A stretch of DNA of 64,000 nt. Origin: Arthrobacter sp. SPG23 (lineage in GTDB: Bacteria; Actinomycetota; Actinomycetes; Actinomycetales; Micrococcaceae). The notes below the pieces were generated by a model. That model was not told the origin of the DNA and made no database searches. It saw only the letters and a list, made by a program, of their open reading frames with translations. The position numbers and the translations under genes were made by a program. The stretch lies in the NCBI RefSeq assembly GCF_000876655.1, contig NZ_JYCN01000014.1, positions 149,107-213,106 on the forward strand, written 5' to 3'. Shown in pieces: positions 48,993 to 59,599 of the stretch; the stretch's first letter is position 1; every line of letters starts with the position of its first letter.

Positions 48993-50326
48993 GCCAGATA
49001 GAAAAGTCCCCGGTGGTTGATGGGCCCACGGCAGCAGGGGCCCCCGTCCGGGCGCGCGAGGAGGGGGAGCTGCTGGGGATCGTCGAAACCAAAGGCCACA
49101 CCACCGGAGCCGAATGGCTGGCCCGCTACTCCTCCTCCCTCATGGGAGTCTTCGGCACGCCGCAGCGGGTCCTGGTCCGCGGCGCCGGGTGCCTGGTCTG
49201 GGACGCCGACGGCAAGGAGTACCTCGACCTGCTCGGCGGCATCGCCGTGAACGCCATGGGCCACGCCCATCCGTTCGTGACGTCGGTCATCTCCAGTCAG
49301 CTGGCCACCCTGGGCCACGTGTCCAACTTCTTCACCAGCCCCACGCAGATTGCGCTGGCCGAAAAGCTCCTGGAACTGGCCAAGGCTCCGGCCGGTTCCA
49401 AAGTGTTCTTCGCGAACTCCGGCACCGAAGCCGTGGAGGCCGCCTTCAAGCTGGCGCGCCGCAACTCCGGAGCCGAGGTGTCAGCCGGCCCCGGCGAAAC
49501 AGTCAAACGGCGGACCAAGATCATCGCGCTCGAGGGTGCCTTCCACGGCCGCACCATGGGCGCCCTGGCGTTGACCGCCAAGGCCGCCTACCGGGCGCCG
49601 TTCGAACCCCTGCCCGGCGGCGTTGTCCACATCCCGTTCGGGGACATCGACGCACTCATCGAGGAAATCGATGAAACCACTGCAGCTGTCTTCCTCGAGC
49701 CGATCCAGGGCGAAGCCGGCGTCCGGCCGCTGCCCGCCGGTTACCTGAAGGCTGCCCGCGAAGCGACCACGAAGGCAGGCGCGCTGCTGATCCTCGATGA
49801 GGTCCAGACCGGCATCGGCCGCACCGGCAAGTGGCTGGCCAGCGAAGACGCGGGGATCGTCCCGGACGCAGTGACGCTCGCCAAGGGCCTGGGCGGCGGT
49901 TTCCCGATCGGGGCACTGATTACCTTCGGCCCGGAAACGTCCTCGCTCCTCACGGCAGGCCAGCACGGCACCACCTTCGGCGGGAACCCGGTGGCCACGG
50001 CCGCCGCGCTGGCCACGCTGCACGCGATCGAGAGCCAGCGCGTCCTGGACAACGTCCGTGCGGTGGGGGAGCACCTCCGCTCGAAGCTGGCGGCAGTCGA
50101 CGGCGTCACGGAAGTTCGCGGCGAAGGCCTCTTGATCGGCTTTGACCTGGACGCGGACATCGCGCCCGCCGTCGTGGCCGCAGGACTGGACGCCGGCTTC
50201 ATCGTCAACAGCCCCGGTCCGCGGACCATCCGCCTCGCCCCGCCGCTGATCCTGACGGCGGAACAGGCCGACAGCTTCATCCAGGCCCTGCCCACGCTCC
50301 TCCAGACCGCAAAGGATGCCCAGTGA
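48989..50326 (+). CDS. argD: Acetylornithine aminotransferase
   Basis: A 445-residue class III PLP aminotransferase converting acetylglutamate semialdehyde to acetylornithine. The PLP lysine lies in [30 protein letters not shown] holds the cofactor Asp. The first 40 residues before [19 protein letters not shown] are extra and low in complexity, making the protein about 45 residues longer than usual. The gene overlaps argB (ATGA) and argF (GTGA). Confidence 0.97.
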   Translation: MSQIEKSPVVDGPTAAGAPVRAREEGELLGIVETKGHTTGAEWLARYSSSLMGVFGTPQRVLVRGAGCLVWDADGKEYLDLLGGIAVNAMGHAHPFVTSVISSQLATLGHVSNFFTSPTQIALAEKLLELAKAPAGSKVFFANSGTEAVEAAFKLARRNSGAEVSAGPGETVKRRTKIIALEGAFHGRTMGALALTAKAAYRAPFEPLPGGVVHIPFGDIDALIEEIDETTAAVFLEPIQGEAGVRPLPAGYLKAAREATTKAGALLILDEVQTGIGRTGKWLASEDAGIVPDAVTLAKGLGGGFPIGALITFGPETSSLLTAGQHGTTFGGNPVATAAALATLHAIESQRVLDNVRAVGEHLRSKLAAVDGVTEVRGEGLLIGFDLDADIAPAVVAAGLDAGFIVNSPGPRTIRLAPPLILTAEQADSFIQALPTLLQTAKDAQ

Positions 50327-51330
50327 CCAGCTCCGCAACAACCCGTCACTTCCTCAAGGACACCGACCTCACTCCTGCAGAACAGGCCGAGGTCCTGGAC
50401 CTTGCCGTCCGGATGAAAGCCGCACCCTACAGCGTCCAGCCGTTCGCCGCCCAGGGCAGCGGACGCAAGACCGTTGCGGTCATCTTCGACAAGACGTCCA
50501 CCCGGACCCGGGTCTCCTTCGCCACCGGCGTGGCGGACATGGGCGGAAACGCCCTGATCATCAACCCGGGTGAGGCGCAGATCGGCCACAAGGAATCCGT
50601 GGAGGACACCGCCAAGGTCCTGGAGCGCATGGTTTCCACCATCGTCTGGCGCACCGGTGCACACTCCGGACTGGTGGCCATGGCCGAAAACTCCAAGGTC
50701 CCGGTCATCAACGCTTTGTGCGACGATTACCACCCCTGCCAGCTGCTGGCCGACCTGCTGGCCGTCAAGGAACACAAGGGCGAGCTCAAGGGCCTCACCA
50801 TGAGCTACCTCGGCGACTCCGCCAACAACATGGCGAACTCCTATCTGCTGGCCGGGGTGACCGCCGGGATGCACGTGCGCATTGCTGGACCGGACGGCTA
50901 TCTTCCGGCTGCGGAGATCGTTGCTGCCGCGGAGGAACGGGCCGCGGAAACGGGCGGCTCGGTGCTGATCACCACGGACGCCGCCGAAGCGCTCAAGGGG
51001 GCCGACGTCGTCGCCACCGACACCTGGGTGTCCATGGGCCAGGAAGCCGAAAAGGAAGCCCGGCTGCAGCTGTTCCGCGACTATTCCGTCGACGAAGCGG
51101 CGATGGAACTCGCGGCGCCGGACGCCGTCGTGCTTCACTGCCTGCCGGCGTACCGGGGCTATGAGATTTCTGCCGGGGTCATCGACGGTCCGCAGTCGAT
51201 TGTCTGGGACGAAGCCGAAAACCGCCTCCACGCCCAGAAGGCGCTGATGGCGTGGCTTATGCACCGGTCCGGCCTGGCCTTCGTGGACGGTCTTTCCCCC
51301 GTTGAAGGCACCGGGGAGAGCACGTTCTAG
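50323..51330 (+). CDS. argF: Ornithine carbamoyltransferase
   Basis: A 335-residue transferase making citrulline from ornithine and carbamoyl phosphate. STRTR (59-63) binds carbamoyl phosphate, and HCLPAYRG holds the ornithine-site cysteine. The [13 protein letters not shown] segment is also typical. The GTG start overlaps argD by four bases, and the stop TAG shares its G with the argR GTG. Confidence 0.97.
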   Translation: MTSSATTRHFLKDTDLTPAEQAEVLDLAVRMKAAPYSVQPFAAQGSGRKTVAVIFDKTSTRTRVSFATGVADMGGNALIINPGEAQIGHKESVEDTAKVLERMVSTIVWRTGAHSGLVAMAENSKVPVINALCDDYHPCQLLADLLAVKEHKGELKGLTMSYLGDSANNMANSYLLAGVTAGMHVRIAGPDGYLPAAEIVAAAEERAAETGGSVLITTDAAEALKGADVVATDTWVSMGQEAEKEARLQLFRDYSVDEAAMELAAPDAVVLHCLPAYRGYEISAGVIDGPQSIVWDEAENRLHAQKALMAWLMHRSGLAFVDGLSPVEGTGESTF

Positions 51331-51893
51331 TGTCCACCAACCCTCCGGCGGCTCAGGGCGCAAGCCCCGCCACCAAAACCGCCAGGCTGGCGCGGATTAC
51401 CGCGATCCTGACCGGCGAATCCGTCCGCTCGCAGGCAGAACTTGCCGCGCTGCTGGCGGACGACGGCGTCCAGGTCACCCAGGCCACGCTGTCCCGCGAC
51501 CTCGTGGAACTCGGCGCCGTCCGGGTCCGCGGCAAGGACGGCGTGCTGGTGTACGCCGTCCCGGGTGAGGGCGGGGAGCGCGCAGCCAAGGCCGGGGTTA
51601 CCCAGGAAATCCTCGACGCCCGGCTTGCCCGGCTGTGCGGGGAACTGCTCGTGACTGCCGAAGCATCGGCGAACATCGTGGTGCTCCGGACCCCTCCGGG
51701 GGCAGCGAACTTCCTGGCCCTGGCCATCGACCACTCGGTCATGCCATCCATCCTGGGGTCCATCGCCGGGGACGACACCGTGCTGCTGGTCACGCGGGAC
51801 CCGCAGGGCGGCGCGGACGTGGCCGCCCGCTTCCTGCAGTTCGCCGAAGAAGCCGGCCATAAGCTTGAAGACAACCAAGAACCAAACAACTAA
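51330..51893 (+). CDS. argR: Arginine repressor ArgR
   Basis: A 187-residue regulator. The N-terminal winged helix ([25 protein letters not shown]) binds ARG boxes; the C-terminal hexamerisation domain binds arginine ([15 protein letters not shown] and [13 protein letters not shown], with the paired aspartates DD). It is encoded inside the operon it controls, giving negative feedback through the TATGCATA sites upstream of argC. It starts one base inside the argF stop. Confidence 0.96.
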   Translation: MSTNPPAAQGASPATKTARLARITAILTGESVRSQAELAALLADDGVQVTQATLSRDLVELGAVRVRGKDGVLVYAVPGEGGERAAKAGVTQEILDARLARLCGELLVTAEASANIVVLRTPPGAANFLALAIDHSVMPSILGSIAGDDTVLLVTRDPQGGADVAARFLQFAEEAGHKLEDNQEPNN

Positions 51894-51905
51894 GGAGCAT
51901 TTGAA

Positions 51906-54544
<2,639 letters not shown>

Positions 54545-54553
54545 CAGCCAGAC

Positions 54554-54650
54554 GTTCTCTCACTTGTTGCGACTATTTGGCCGGCGCTCTCTCACTTTCC
54601 TCAAGAAAGTGAGAGAGCGTTGCCGATGTTCATGCAACAACTGAGAAAGC
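54554..54650. repeat. Nested palindromic intergenic repeat (REP-like)
   Basis: The inner perfect 15-bp stem, CGCTCTCTCACTTTC (54585-54599) with its complement at 54605-54619 and loop CTCAA, is enclosed by outer arms GTTCTCTCACTTGTTGC (54554-54570) and GCAACAACTGAGAAAGC (54634-54650), which pair at 14 of 17 positions. TCTCTCACTT occurs in both the outer and inner left arms. It may terminate argH, but the nested, repeat-like build suggests a dispersed palindromic element. Confidence 0.7.
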
Positions 54651-54672
54651 GTTCTGCGTTTATGGTGGGTGC

Positions 54673-55206
54673 ATGAGCGAATCCTTCCGCCGGTACCTGC
54701 GTGCCCTGCCGGATTTCCCTGAGGCCCTGCCGGATTTCGATCCCTCGGCAGCCCCGGCAGACCCGGCCGAGCTGTTCCGGCAATGGCTGGCAGAGGCGCT
54801 TGCCGCCGGGGAGCCCCAGCCGCATGCGTGCAGCCTGGCTACTGTGGGGGCCAACGCCCAGCCTTCGTCCCGGATGCTGATCCTCAAGGACATTGACGAC
54901 GACGGCTGGCACATCGCAACCTCCCGCACCTCGCGTAAGGGGAAGGAACTCGCGGCCACTCCGAAGGCGGCGCTGAACTTCTACTGGCCCCTGCAGGGCC
55001 GGCAGGTCCGCGTGGCCGGGGGCGTCGTGGAGCTGTCCGCGGAGGCCTCGGCAGCGGACTGGCACGCACGGCCGGGCGCCGACGGCAGCGACAATCCGGA
55101 CTGGCGGCTTTACGCCGTCCAGCCGCACGAGATTGAGTTCTGGCAGGCCCGCCACGACCGCCGCCATGTCCGCCACCGCTATGGTCCCGGTCCGGAGCGC
55201 GGCTAG
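54673..55206 (+). CDS. Pyridoxal 5'-phosphate oxidase-like flavoprotein
   Basis: A 177-residue PNPOx-like protein that should bind FMN. SSRMLILKDIDDDGWHIATSRTSRKGKEL and FYWPLQGRQVRVAGGV match the FMN-contacting strands, and the C-terminal PHEIEFWQARHDRRHVRHRY is the PdxH signature region (W-Q-x-R-x2-R-x-H-x-R-x-Y-like). It is about 40 residues shorter than PdxH, so it may oxidise pyridoxamine phosphate or be a PhzG-like relative. ATG 54673 lies just after the repeat element. Substrate identity is uncertain. Confidence 0.82.
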   Translation: MSESFRRYLRALPDFPEALPDFDPSAAPADPAELFRQWLAEALAAGEPQPHACSLATVGANAQPSSRMLILKDIDDDGWHIATSRTSRKGKELAATPKAALNFYWPLQGRQVRVAGGVVELSAEASAADWHARPGADGSDNPDWRLYAVQPHEIEFWQARHDRRHVRHRYGPGPERG

Positions 55207-55234
55207 CGTTAAGAGCGATTAACTGTCCGCTACG

Positions 55235-55981
55235 ATGGCGGGTATGACCGCAATCACACCGGACGCGCTGCTCGCCGAACTCCATAAAGCTGCCGACGTC
55301 GTTGCCTCCCAGGCCGGCAAACTCGCCGAAGAAGACGTCACGGCTCCCTCGTTATTGCCCGGCTGGACCCGGGGCCATGTCCTCGCGCACCTCGCCGGTA
55401 TTTCGAACGCCATGGCCCGGCAACTTGAATTTGCCGCCCGCGGAGAGACGGTGGACCTTTATGACGGCGGGTTTGAAGGCCGCACCAAGGCCATCGACAT
55501 GGCCGCAGGCCACACCCTTTCGCAGCACCGTGCCGATCTGGATTCTGCGCTGGGACGCGCCCTCCGGGCCTTCGATTCGCTGGATGCCGGCGGCTGGCAG
55601 GTGCCGATTTCCTATCGCGGCGGAGTGGTGCTGGACGGTGGCTTGGCCCTCTGGCGGGAACTCACGATCCACGCCTCGGACCTGAACACAGGACGTGGCC
55701 CGGAAACCTGGAGCCGGCCATTCTGCGAGCACCTGTTCGATTTCCTGGCAGCCCGCGTGCCGGAGGGCCAGCGGTTCGTGCTGCAGTCCCTCGGCCTGCC
55801 GCCGCTGACCATCGGCACGGGACTACGGTCCACCGTCATCAACGGCATGCTCACGGACATTGCGGCGTGGCTAGCGGGGCGCGAGCCCTCGCTGGGCAGC
55901 CTGCGCGCATCTGCCGCTGCCGACGGTGTGGATCTTCCGGAGCTCCTGCCCTGGCCCTCCGGCGTTCCGGCCAGCAAGTAG
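55235..55981 (+). CDS. Maleylpyruvate isomerase-family mycothiol-dependent protein
   Basis: A 248-residue DinB-like metal-binding fold of the MDMPI N-terminal family. LLPGWTRGHVLAHLAGISNAMARQLEFA carries the first metal histidine, and LWRELTIHASDL supplies the Glu and His of the E-x3-H pair. Mycothiol-dependent isomerases and transferases belong here, consistent with an actinobacterial host, but few members have known substrates. Starts at 55235 and 55244 are both possible. It stands alone, convergent with ogt. Confidence 0.85.
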   Translation: MAGMTAITPDALLAELHKAADVVASQAGKLAEEDVTAPSLLPGWTRGHVLAHLAGISNAMARQLEFAARGETVDLYDGGFEGRTKAIDMAAGHTLSQHRADLDSALGRALRAFDSLDAGGWQVPISYRGGVVLDGGLALWRELTIHASDLNTGRGPETWSRPFCEHLFDFLAARVPEGQRFVLQSLGLPPLTIGTGLRSTVINGMLTDIAAWLAGREPSLGSLRASAAADGVDLPELLPWPSGVPASK

Positions 55982-55996
55982 GGTTGCCGGCCGCAG

Positions 55997-56491
55997 TCAG
56001 CGTTGTTCGCGTCCCAGCAGGCTTTCCTTGACCGCAAGCCCCCACCTGAATCCGCCCAGCGTGCCGTCCGTCCGCACCACACGGTGGCACGGCACGAACA
56101 GGGCTGCCGCGTTAAAGGCGCAGGCGCTTGCGGCGGCCCGGACAGCTTTCGGGTTCCCGGACAGCGTCGCATACTCGGTGTAGGTCACGGGCCGGCCCGG
56201 GCTCACGGTCCGGAGGACATCCCAGGCATGGCTGCGGAACGGTCCCGATTTCTGCAGGACCGGCACACGCATGGCAGGCTCCGGGTCGCCGGCGTAAAAG
56301 GCATTGACGGCGTCCGAGATGTCGCCAAGTTCCATGACCGGGACGAACTCATCCGGTAGCAATTCGGGATGGATCTGCCCGGTCAGCTCCGCAGCCTCCC
56401 CGGTCCAGCCGGACGCCAGGACGGCGCCGTCGCGGGCAATGATGGTGAACGGACCGTCCGGGGTGGACAGGGTCAGCAGTTGGGCTTTCAT
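55997..56491 (-). CDS. ogt: Methylated-DNA--protein-cysteine methyltransferase
   Basis: A 164-residue suicide repair protein that takes the methyl group from O6-methylguanine onto C135 in FVPCHRVV. The helix-turn-helix contacting DNA (PVTYTEYATLSGNPKAVRAAASACAFN) precedes it. It is 45 bases downstream of the Ada-AlkA gene and read in the same direction, so it is probably in its operon; together they supply the activities that E. coli spreads over Ada, AlkA and Ogt. Confidence 0.95.
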   Translation of the reverse strand: MKAQLLTLSTPDGPFTIIARDGAVLASGWTGEAAELTGQIHPELLPDEFVPVMELGDISDAVNAFYAGDPEPAMRVPVLQKSGPFRSHAWDVLRTVSPGRPVTYTEYATLSGNPKAVRAAASACAFNAAALFVPCHRVVRTDGTLGGFRWGLAVKESLLGREQR

Positions 56492-56536
56492 TTCTTCGCT
56501 TTCGTGGGTTAAATCTTCGGGATTAACTCTTCAGGG

Positions 56537-58051
56537 TTAACTTGCCGCAATGGCCGGCAAAGCCTGCCGCTTCGGTGTGCGCCTGGAATGCATGGCGGCA
56601 GCACGCCAGAGATGCATGGTGGCATAGGAGCGCCAGGGGCCTACTTCGGTGAAGTCCGGTGTGAGTTGGCGAGGTTGCCGCCCAGCCGCCTGTCGGTCGC
56701 CATCGAGGGCGAGGATGCCGTTGCGCACGGCGGCGTCGTTGGCCAGGAACACATCCGGTGCCCCGAGCACCCGCATGGCAACGTATCCCAGGGTCCACGG
56801 TCCCACCCCCGGCAGTGGCAGGAGCTTGGACTGCAGGCTTGCGAGGTCGTCGCCGTAACCGAAGTCCAGGTCCCCGGCGGCCATGGCGGCGGCGGCCGCA
56901 CGGACGGAGTCGATCCGCCGCTGCGGACCACGCAGCAGGCTGAATCCCGCGTCCGCGATCTGGGCCGCGGTAGGGAAGAGCCGGTGCAGGCCGTCCGCCG
57001 GCACCAGGCTCCCGCTTCCGCAGGCGGACAACTGGGTGAGGGCGGTCCGGGCGGCCGCGATCGTGATTTGCTGGCCGATCATGGCCCGGACCAGCAACTC
57101 CTGCGGATCCAGAGCACCGGGCATGCGCATGCCCGGGAAGGTCTTGACGGCTGGCGCCAGCCGCGGATCGGTTTCCAGCGCACTGTCGATGGCCACCGGA
57201 TCGGCGTCGAGGTCCAGGAGCCGCCGGACCCGGCTAAGCAGTGACGGCAGGTCCCTGAGGTCCACCGCCCCGATGGTGAGGATCAGGGGCCGCCCCGGGG
57301 CGCCGGCGTCGTACTTCACACTGAAGCGGGCATCAGCATGGGGGAGTCGCAAAGTCCTCGCGTAGGAGGTTGCGGTGCCGGCCTCGATCCCGGGGATGGA
57401 CCGGACGGCGAGGAAATCGAAGACGCCCGGATCGAACGGTTCACGGTAGGGCAGGTTCAGCGTCAGGGCCGTCGTTGCGGCCGGCGTCCGGTGGTGGCGC
57501 GCAGTGCCCCGGAGAGCCGTCGGCGTCATGTCGAAGACCTCGCCGATTGTTTCGTTGAACTGGCGGACGCTGCTGAATCCGGCCGCGAAGGCCACGTCGG
57601 CGAGCTTCATCTGCGTGGACACCAGGAGCGTCCGTGCGGTTTGCGCCCTGCTGGCCCGCGCCAGGGACAACGGGCCGGCGCCCAGTTCGTGGCTGAGGAT
57701 CCGGTTGAGCTGCCGGGATGAGTAGCCGAGCCGAGAGGCCAGCCCCTCCACGCCGTCGCGGTTGATCACGCCGTCGTTGATGAGGCGCATGGCCCGCCCC
57801 GCGATGTCCGAACGGAGGTTCCATGCCGGCGTGCCCGGGACGGCTTCCGGCAGGCATCGCTTGCAGGCCCGGTACCCTGCGTCATGGGCCGCCGCGGAGG
57901 TTTCATAGAACGTGACGTTCTCCGCTTTCGGCGTCCGGGTCGGGCATGAAGGCCGGCAATAGATGCCCGTGGTCCGGACAGCGGTGTAGAACTGCCCGTC
58001 GAAACGGGTGTCGCGGGCATCGATTGCCCGGTACCGCTGCCAGAAGTCCAT
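56537..58051 (-). CDS. Ada-AlkA fusion: methyl-phosphotriester sensor, AraC regulator and 3-methyladenine glycosylase
   Basis: A 504-residue three-part protein. Residues 1-75: an Ada N-terminal zinc domain with C32, C36, C63 and C66 (YCRPSC, CKRC); C32 corresponds to the methyl acceptor C38 of E. coli Ada. Residues about 80-180: an AraC-type double helix-turn-helix ([38 protein letters not shown]). Residues about 200-490: an AlkA-like domain with helix-hairpin-helix [18 protein letters not shown] and the catalytic Asp in FLANDAAV. It should sense methylated DNA, activate its own operon and excise alkylated bases. It lacks the O6-methyltransferase domain, which ogt provides. Confidence 0.94.
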   Translation of the reverse strand: MDFWQRYRAIDARDTRFDGQFYTAVRTTGIYCRPSCPTRTPKAENVTFYETSAAAHDAGYRACKRCLPEAVPGTPAWNLRSDIAGRAMRLINDGVINRDGVEGLASRLGYSSRQLNRILSHELGAGPLSLARASRAQTARTLLVSTQMKLADVAFAAGFSSVRQFNETIGEVFDMTPTALRGTARHHRTPAATTALTLNLPYREPFDPGVFDFLAVRSIPGIEAGTATSYARTLRLPHADARFSVKYDAGAPGRPLILTIGAVDLRDLPSLLSRVRRLLDLDADPVAIDSALETDPRLAPAVKTFPGMRMPGALDPQELLVRAMIGQQITIAAARTALTQLSACGSGSLVPADGLHRLFPTAAQIADAGFSLLRGPQRRIDSVRAAAAAMAAGDLDFGYGDDLASLQSKLLPLPGVGPWTLGYVAMRVLGAPDVFLANDAAVRNGILALDGDRQAAGRQPRQLTPDFTEVGPWRSYATMHLWRAAAMHSRRTPKRQALPAIAAS

Positions 58052-58145
58052 GGCTCCATCCTGTCAGCTCCGGGAACCCGGTGCTAGCGGAAATCGGACA
58101 CGGCCGTGGGGTCCAGCTGAAAGCGGTCTTTGTTAAAGTCGATGC

Positions 58146-58799
58146 ATGAGCTCCAGCCAGCCGCGCCCCGGACACGAACATGCCGTGCGGCAGTTGCTTT
58201 CCGGGGACGCCCGTCACGTGGCGCCGCTGGTGCTCGGCGCCGTCCTCACCTATGACAGCCCCGAAGGTACGGTTTCCGTGCGGATCACCGAAGTGGAGGC
58301 GTACCTTGGCCCGCACGACTCCCTGCACCCGGATCCCGGCTCCCACACCTTCCGCGGACAGACCGGACGCAACAAGCCCATGTTCGGACCGGCCGGGCAC
58401 CTCTATGTCTACTTCACCTACGGGATGCACTATTGCGCCAATATTGTCTGCGGTCCGCCCGGAACGGCGTCGGCACTGCTCCTGCGGGGCGGAGAAATCG
58501 TCGACGGCGAGGATCTGGCACGTACCAGGCGCCCGACGTCGAAATCCGCCAAGGACCTGGCCAGCGGACCCGCACGGCTGGCGACGGCACTGGGGCTTAC
58601 CACGGCGGACAGCGGCCGGGATGCGCTCGGCGAACCGTTCAGGCTGGAGCTGCCGGTGACACGGGCACGCGACATCAGCACGGGTCCCCGCGTGGGGGTT
58701 TCGGGTGCGGGCGGCAGCCACGCATATCCGTGGCGGTACTGGCTGACCGGGGATCCCACGGTCTCGCGCTACAAGGCCGCGAAAGCCCGTCCGGCCTAG
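58146..58799 (+). CDS. DNA-3-methyladenine glycosylase (AAG/MPG family)
   Basis: A 217-residue Aag-fold glycosylase that removes 3-methyladenine, hypoxanthine and etheno adducts. ITEVEAYLGPHDSLHP holds the catalytic Glu, GHLYVYFTYGMHYCANIV supplies the base pocket tyrosines and histidine, and LLLRGGE follows. The gene is divergent from Ada-AlkA with 94 bases between the starts, so the Ada regulator may serve both promoters. Having AlkA and AAG-type enzymes side by side gives two unrelated folds for the same class of lesion. Confidence 0.93.
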   Translation: MSSSQPRPGHEHAVRQLLSGDARHVAPLVLGAVLTYDSPEGTVSVRITEVEAYLGPHDSLHPDPGSHTFRGQTGRNKPMFGPAGHLYVYFTYGMHYCANIVCGPPGTASALLLRGGEIVDGEDLARTRRPTSKSAKDLASGPARLATALGLTTADSGRDALGEPFRLELPVTRARDISTGPRVGVSGAGGSHAYPWRYWLTGDPTVSRYKAAKARPA

Positions 58800-58800
58800 G

Positions 58801-58823
58801 TCCGGGCGCTTGAGGCGCCCGGA
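58801..58823. terminator. Hairpin after AAG glycosylase gene
   Basis: TCCGGGCGC (58801-58809) pairs perfectly with GCGCCCGGA (58815-58823) around TTGAG, one base after the stop codon. Confidence 0.75.
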
Positions 58824-58879
58824 TCATGGCTTAGGGGCCGGATCGTGAAGATTGGCCGCCACCGGCATAGGGTGGATGG

Positions 58880-59437
58880 GTGAATCAAAGCGAGCCTGGC
58901 CAAGCCAGAAGAAGCGTTCCCGTGGACCAGCTGATCAACAGCCTCTGCGCCACGGTGCCGGACTATCCCAAACCCGGAATCATCTTCAAGGACCTGACCC
59001 CCGTCTTTGCCAACGGCTCGGCGTTCAGGGCCGTGGTGGAAGCACTCGTCGAGCCGTTCAAAGGACAGTTCGATGCCGTGGCCGGGGTGGAGGCCCGCGG
59101 CTTCCTGCTGGCGGCCGCTGCTGCCTACGCCACCGACACCGGTGTAATCACGGTGCGGAAAGCCGGAAAACTCCCTCGCAAGGTGGTCGCGGAGGACTAC
59201 GCGCTGGAATACGGCACTGCGACGCTCGAACTGCACACCACTGATCTTCCGGCCGGGAGCCGGGTGTTGATTCTCGACGACGTCCTTGCCACCGGCGGAA
59301 CTCTCGGCGCCGCCACACGGCTGTTTGAACGCTGCGGGGTCCATGTTGCCGGCGTGGGCGTGGTCATGGAACTTGGAGAACTGCGCGGCCGTTCGGCACT
59401 CAGCGGCCACCGGGTCCGCTCGCTCATCCGGCTCTGA
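58880..59437 (+). CDS. apt: Adenine phosphoribosyltransferase
   Basis: A 185-residue purine-salvage enzyme making AMP from adenine and PRPP. The PRPP loop is VLILDDVLATGGTLGAA, and VAGVEARGFLLAAAAAY and YALEYGTATLELH are family segments. The N-terminal IPDYPKPGIIFKDLTPV-like VPDYPKPGIIFKDLTPV fixes the identity. GTG 58880 gives about 15 extra residues before this. In many actinobacteria apt lies near relA; here it does not. Confidence 0.95.
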   Translation: MNQSEPGQARRSVPVDQLINSLCATVPDYPKPGIIFKDLTPVFANGSAFRAVVEALVEPFKGQFDAVAGVEARGFLLAAAAAYATDTGVITVRKAGKLPRKVVAEDYALEYGTATLELHTTDLPAGSRVLILDDVLATGGTLGAATRLFERCGVHVAGVGVVMELGELRGRSALSGHRVRSLIRL

Positions 59438-59523
59438 GGGGTACCGCCGGCCGGGAGCCGCCCGCGCCACTGCCGGCTCCGCACCCGGCGCAGCGGGGGA
59501 GCGGGGTGTGGGAAACCGGGCCA

Positions 59524-59564
59524 CTGAAATGTTTCAGGCGCGTTCATCAAAATGGTTGTAGAAT
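59524..59564 (+). promoter_or_regulatory. helD/helR promoter region with perfect palindrome
   Basis: CTGAAA-TG-TTTCAG (59524-59537) is a perfect inverted repeat 22 bases before a -10 TAGAAT (59559-59564). No good -35 lies at 17 bases, so an activator or an unusual sigma factor may be needed. The leader is about 30 bases, with GGGGA near 59587. Confidence 0.5.
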
Positions 59565-59599
59565 GGACGGTCTGTCTTTTGCGATAGGGGAAAGTCTCG

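Noticed and set aside
49741..51363. 540-codon frame antisense to argD and argF
   Set aside because: It spans two conserved genes and their overlap, and the predicted protein has shadow composition.
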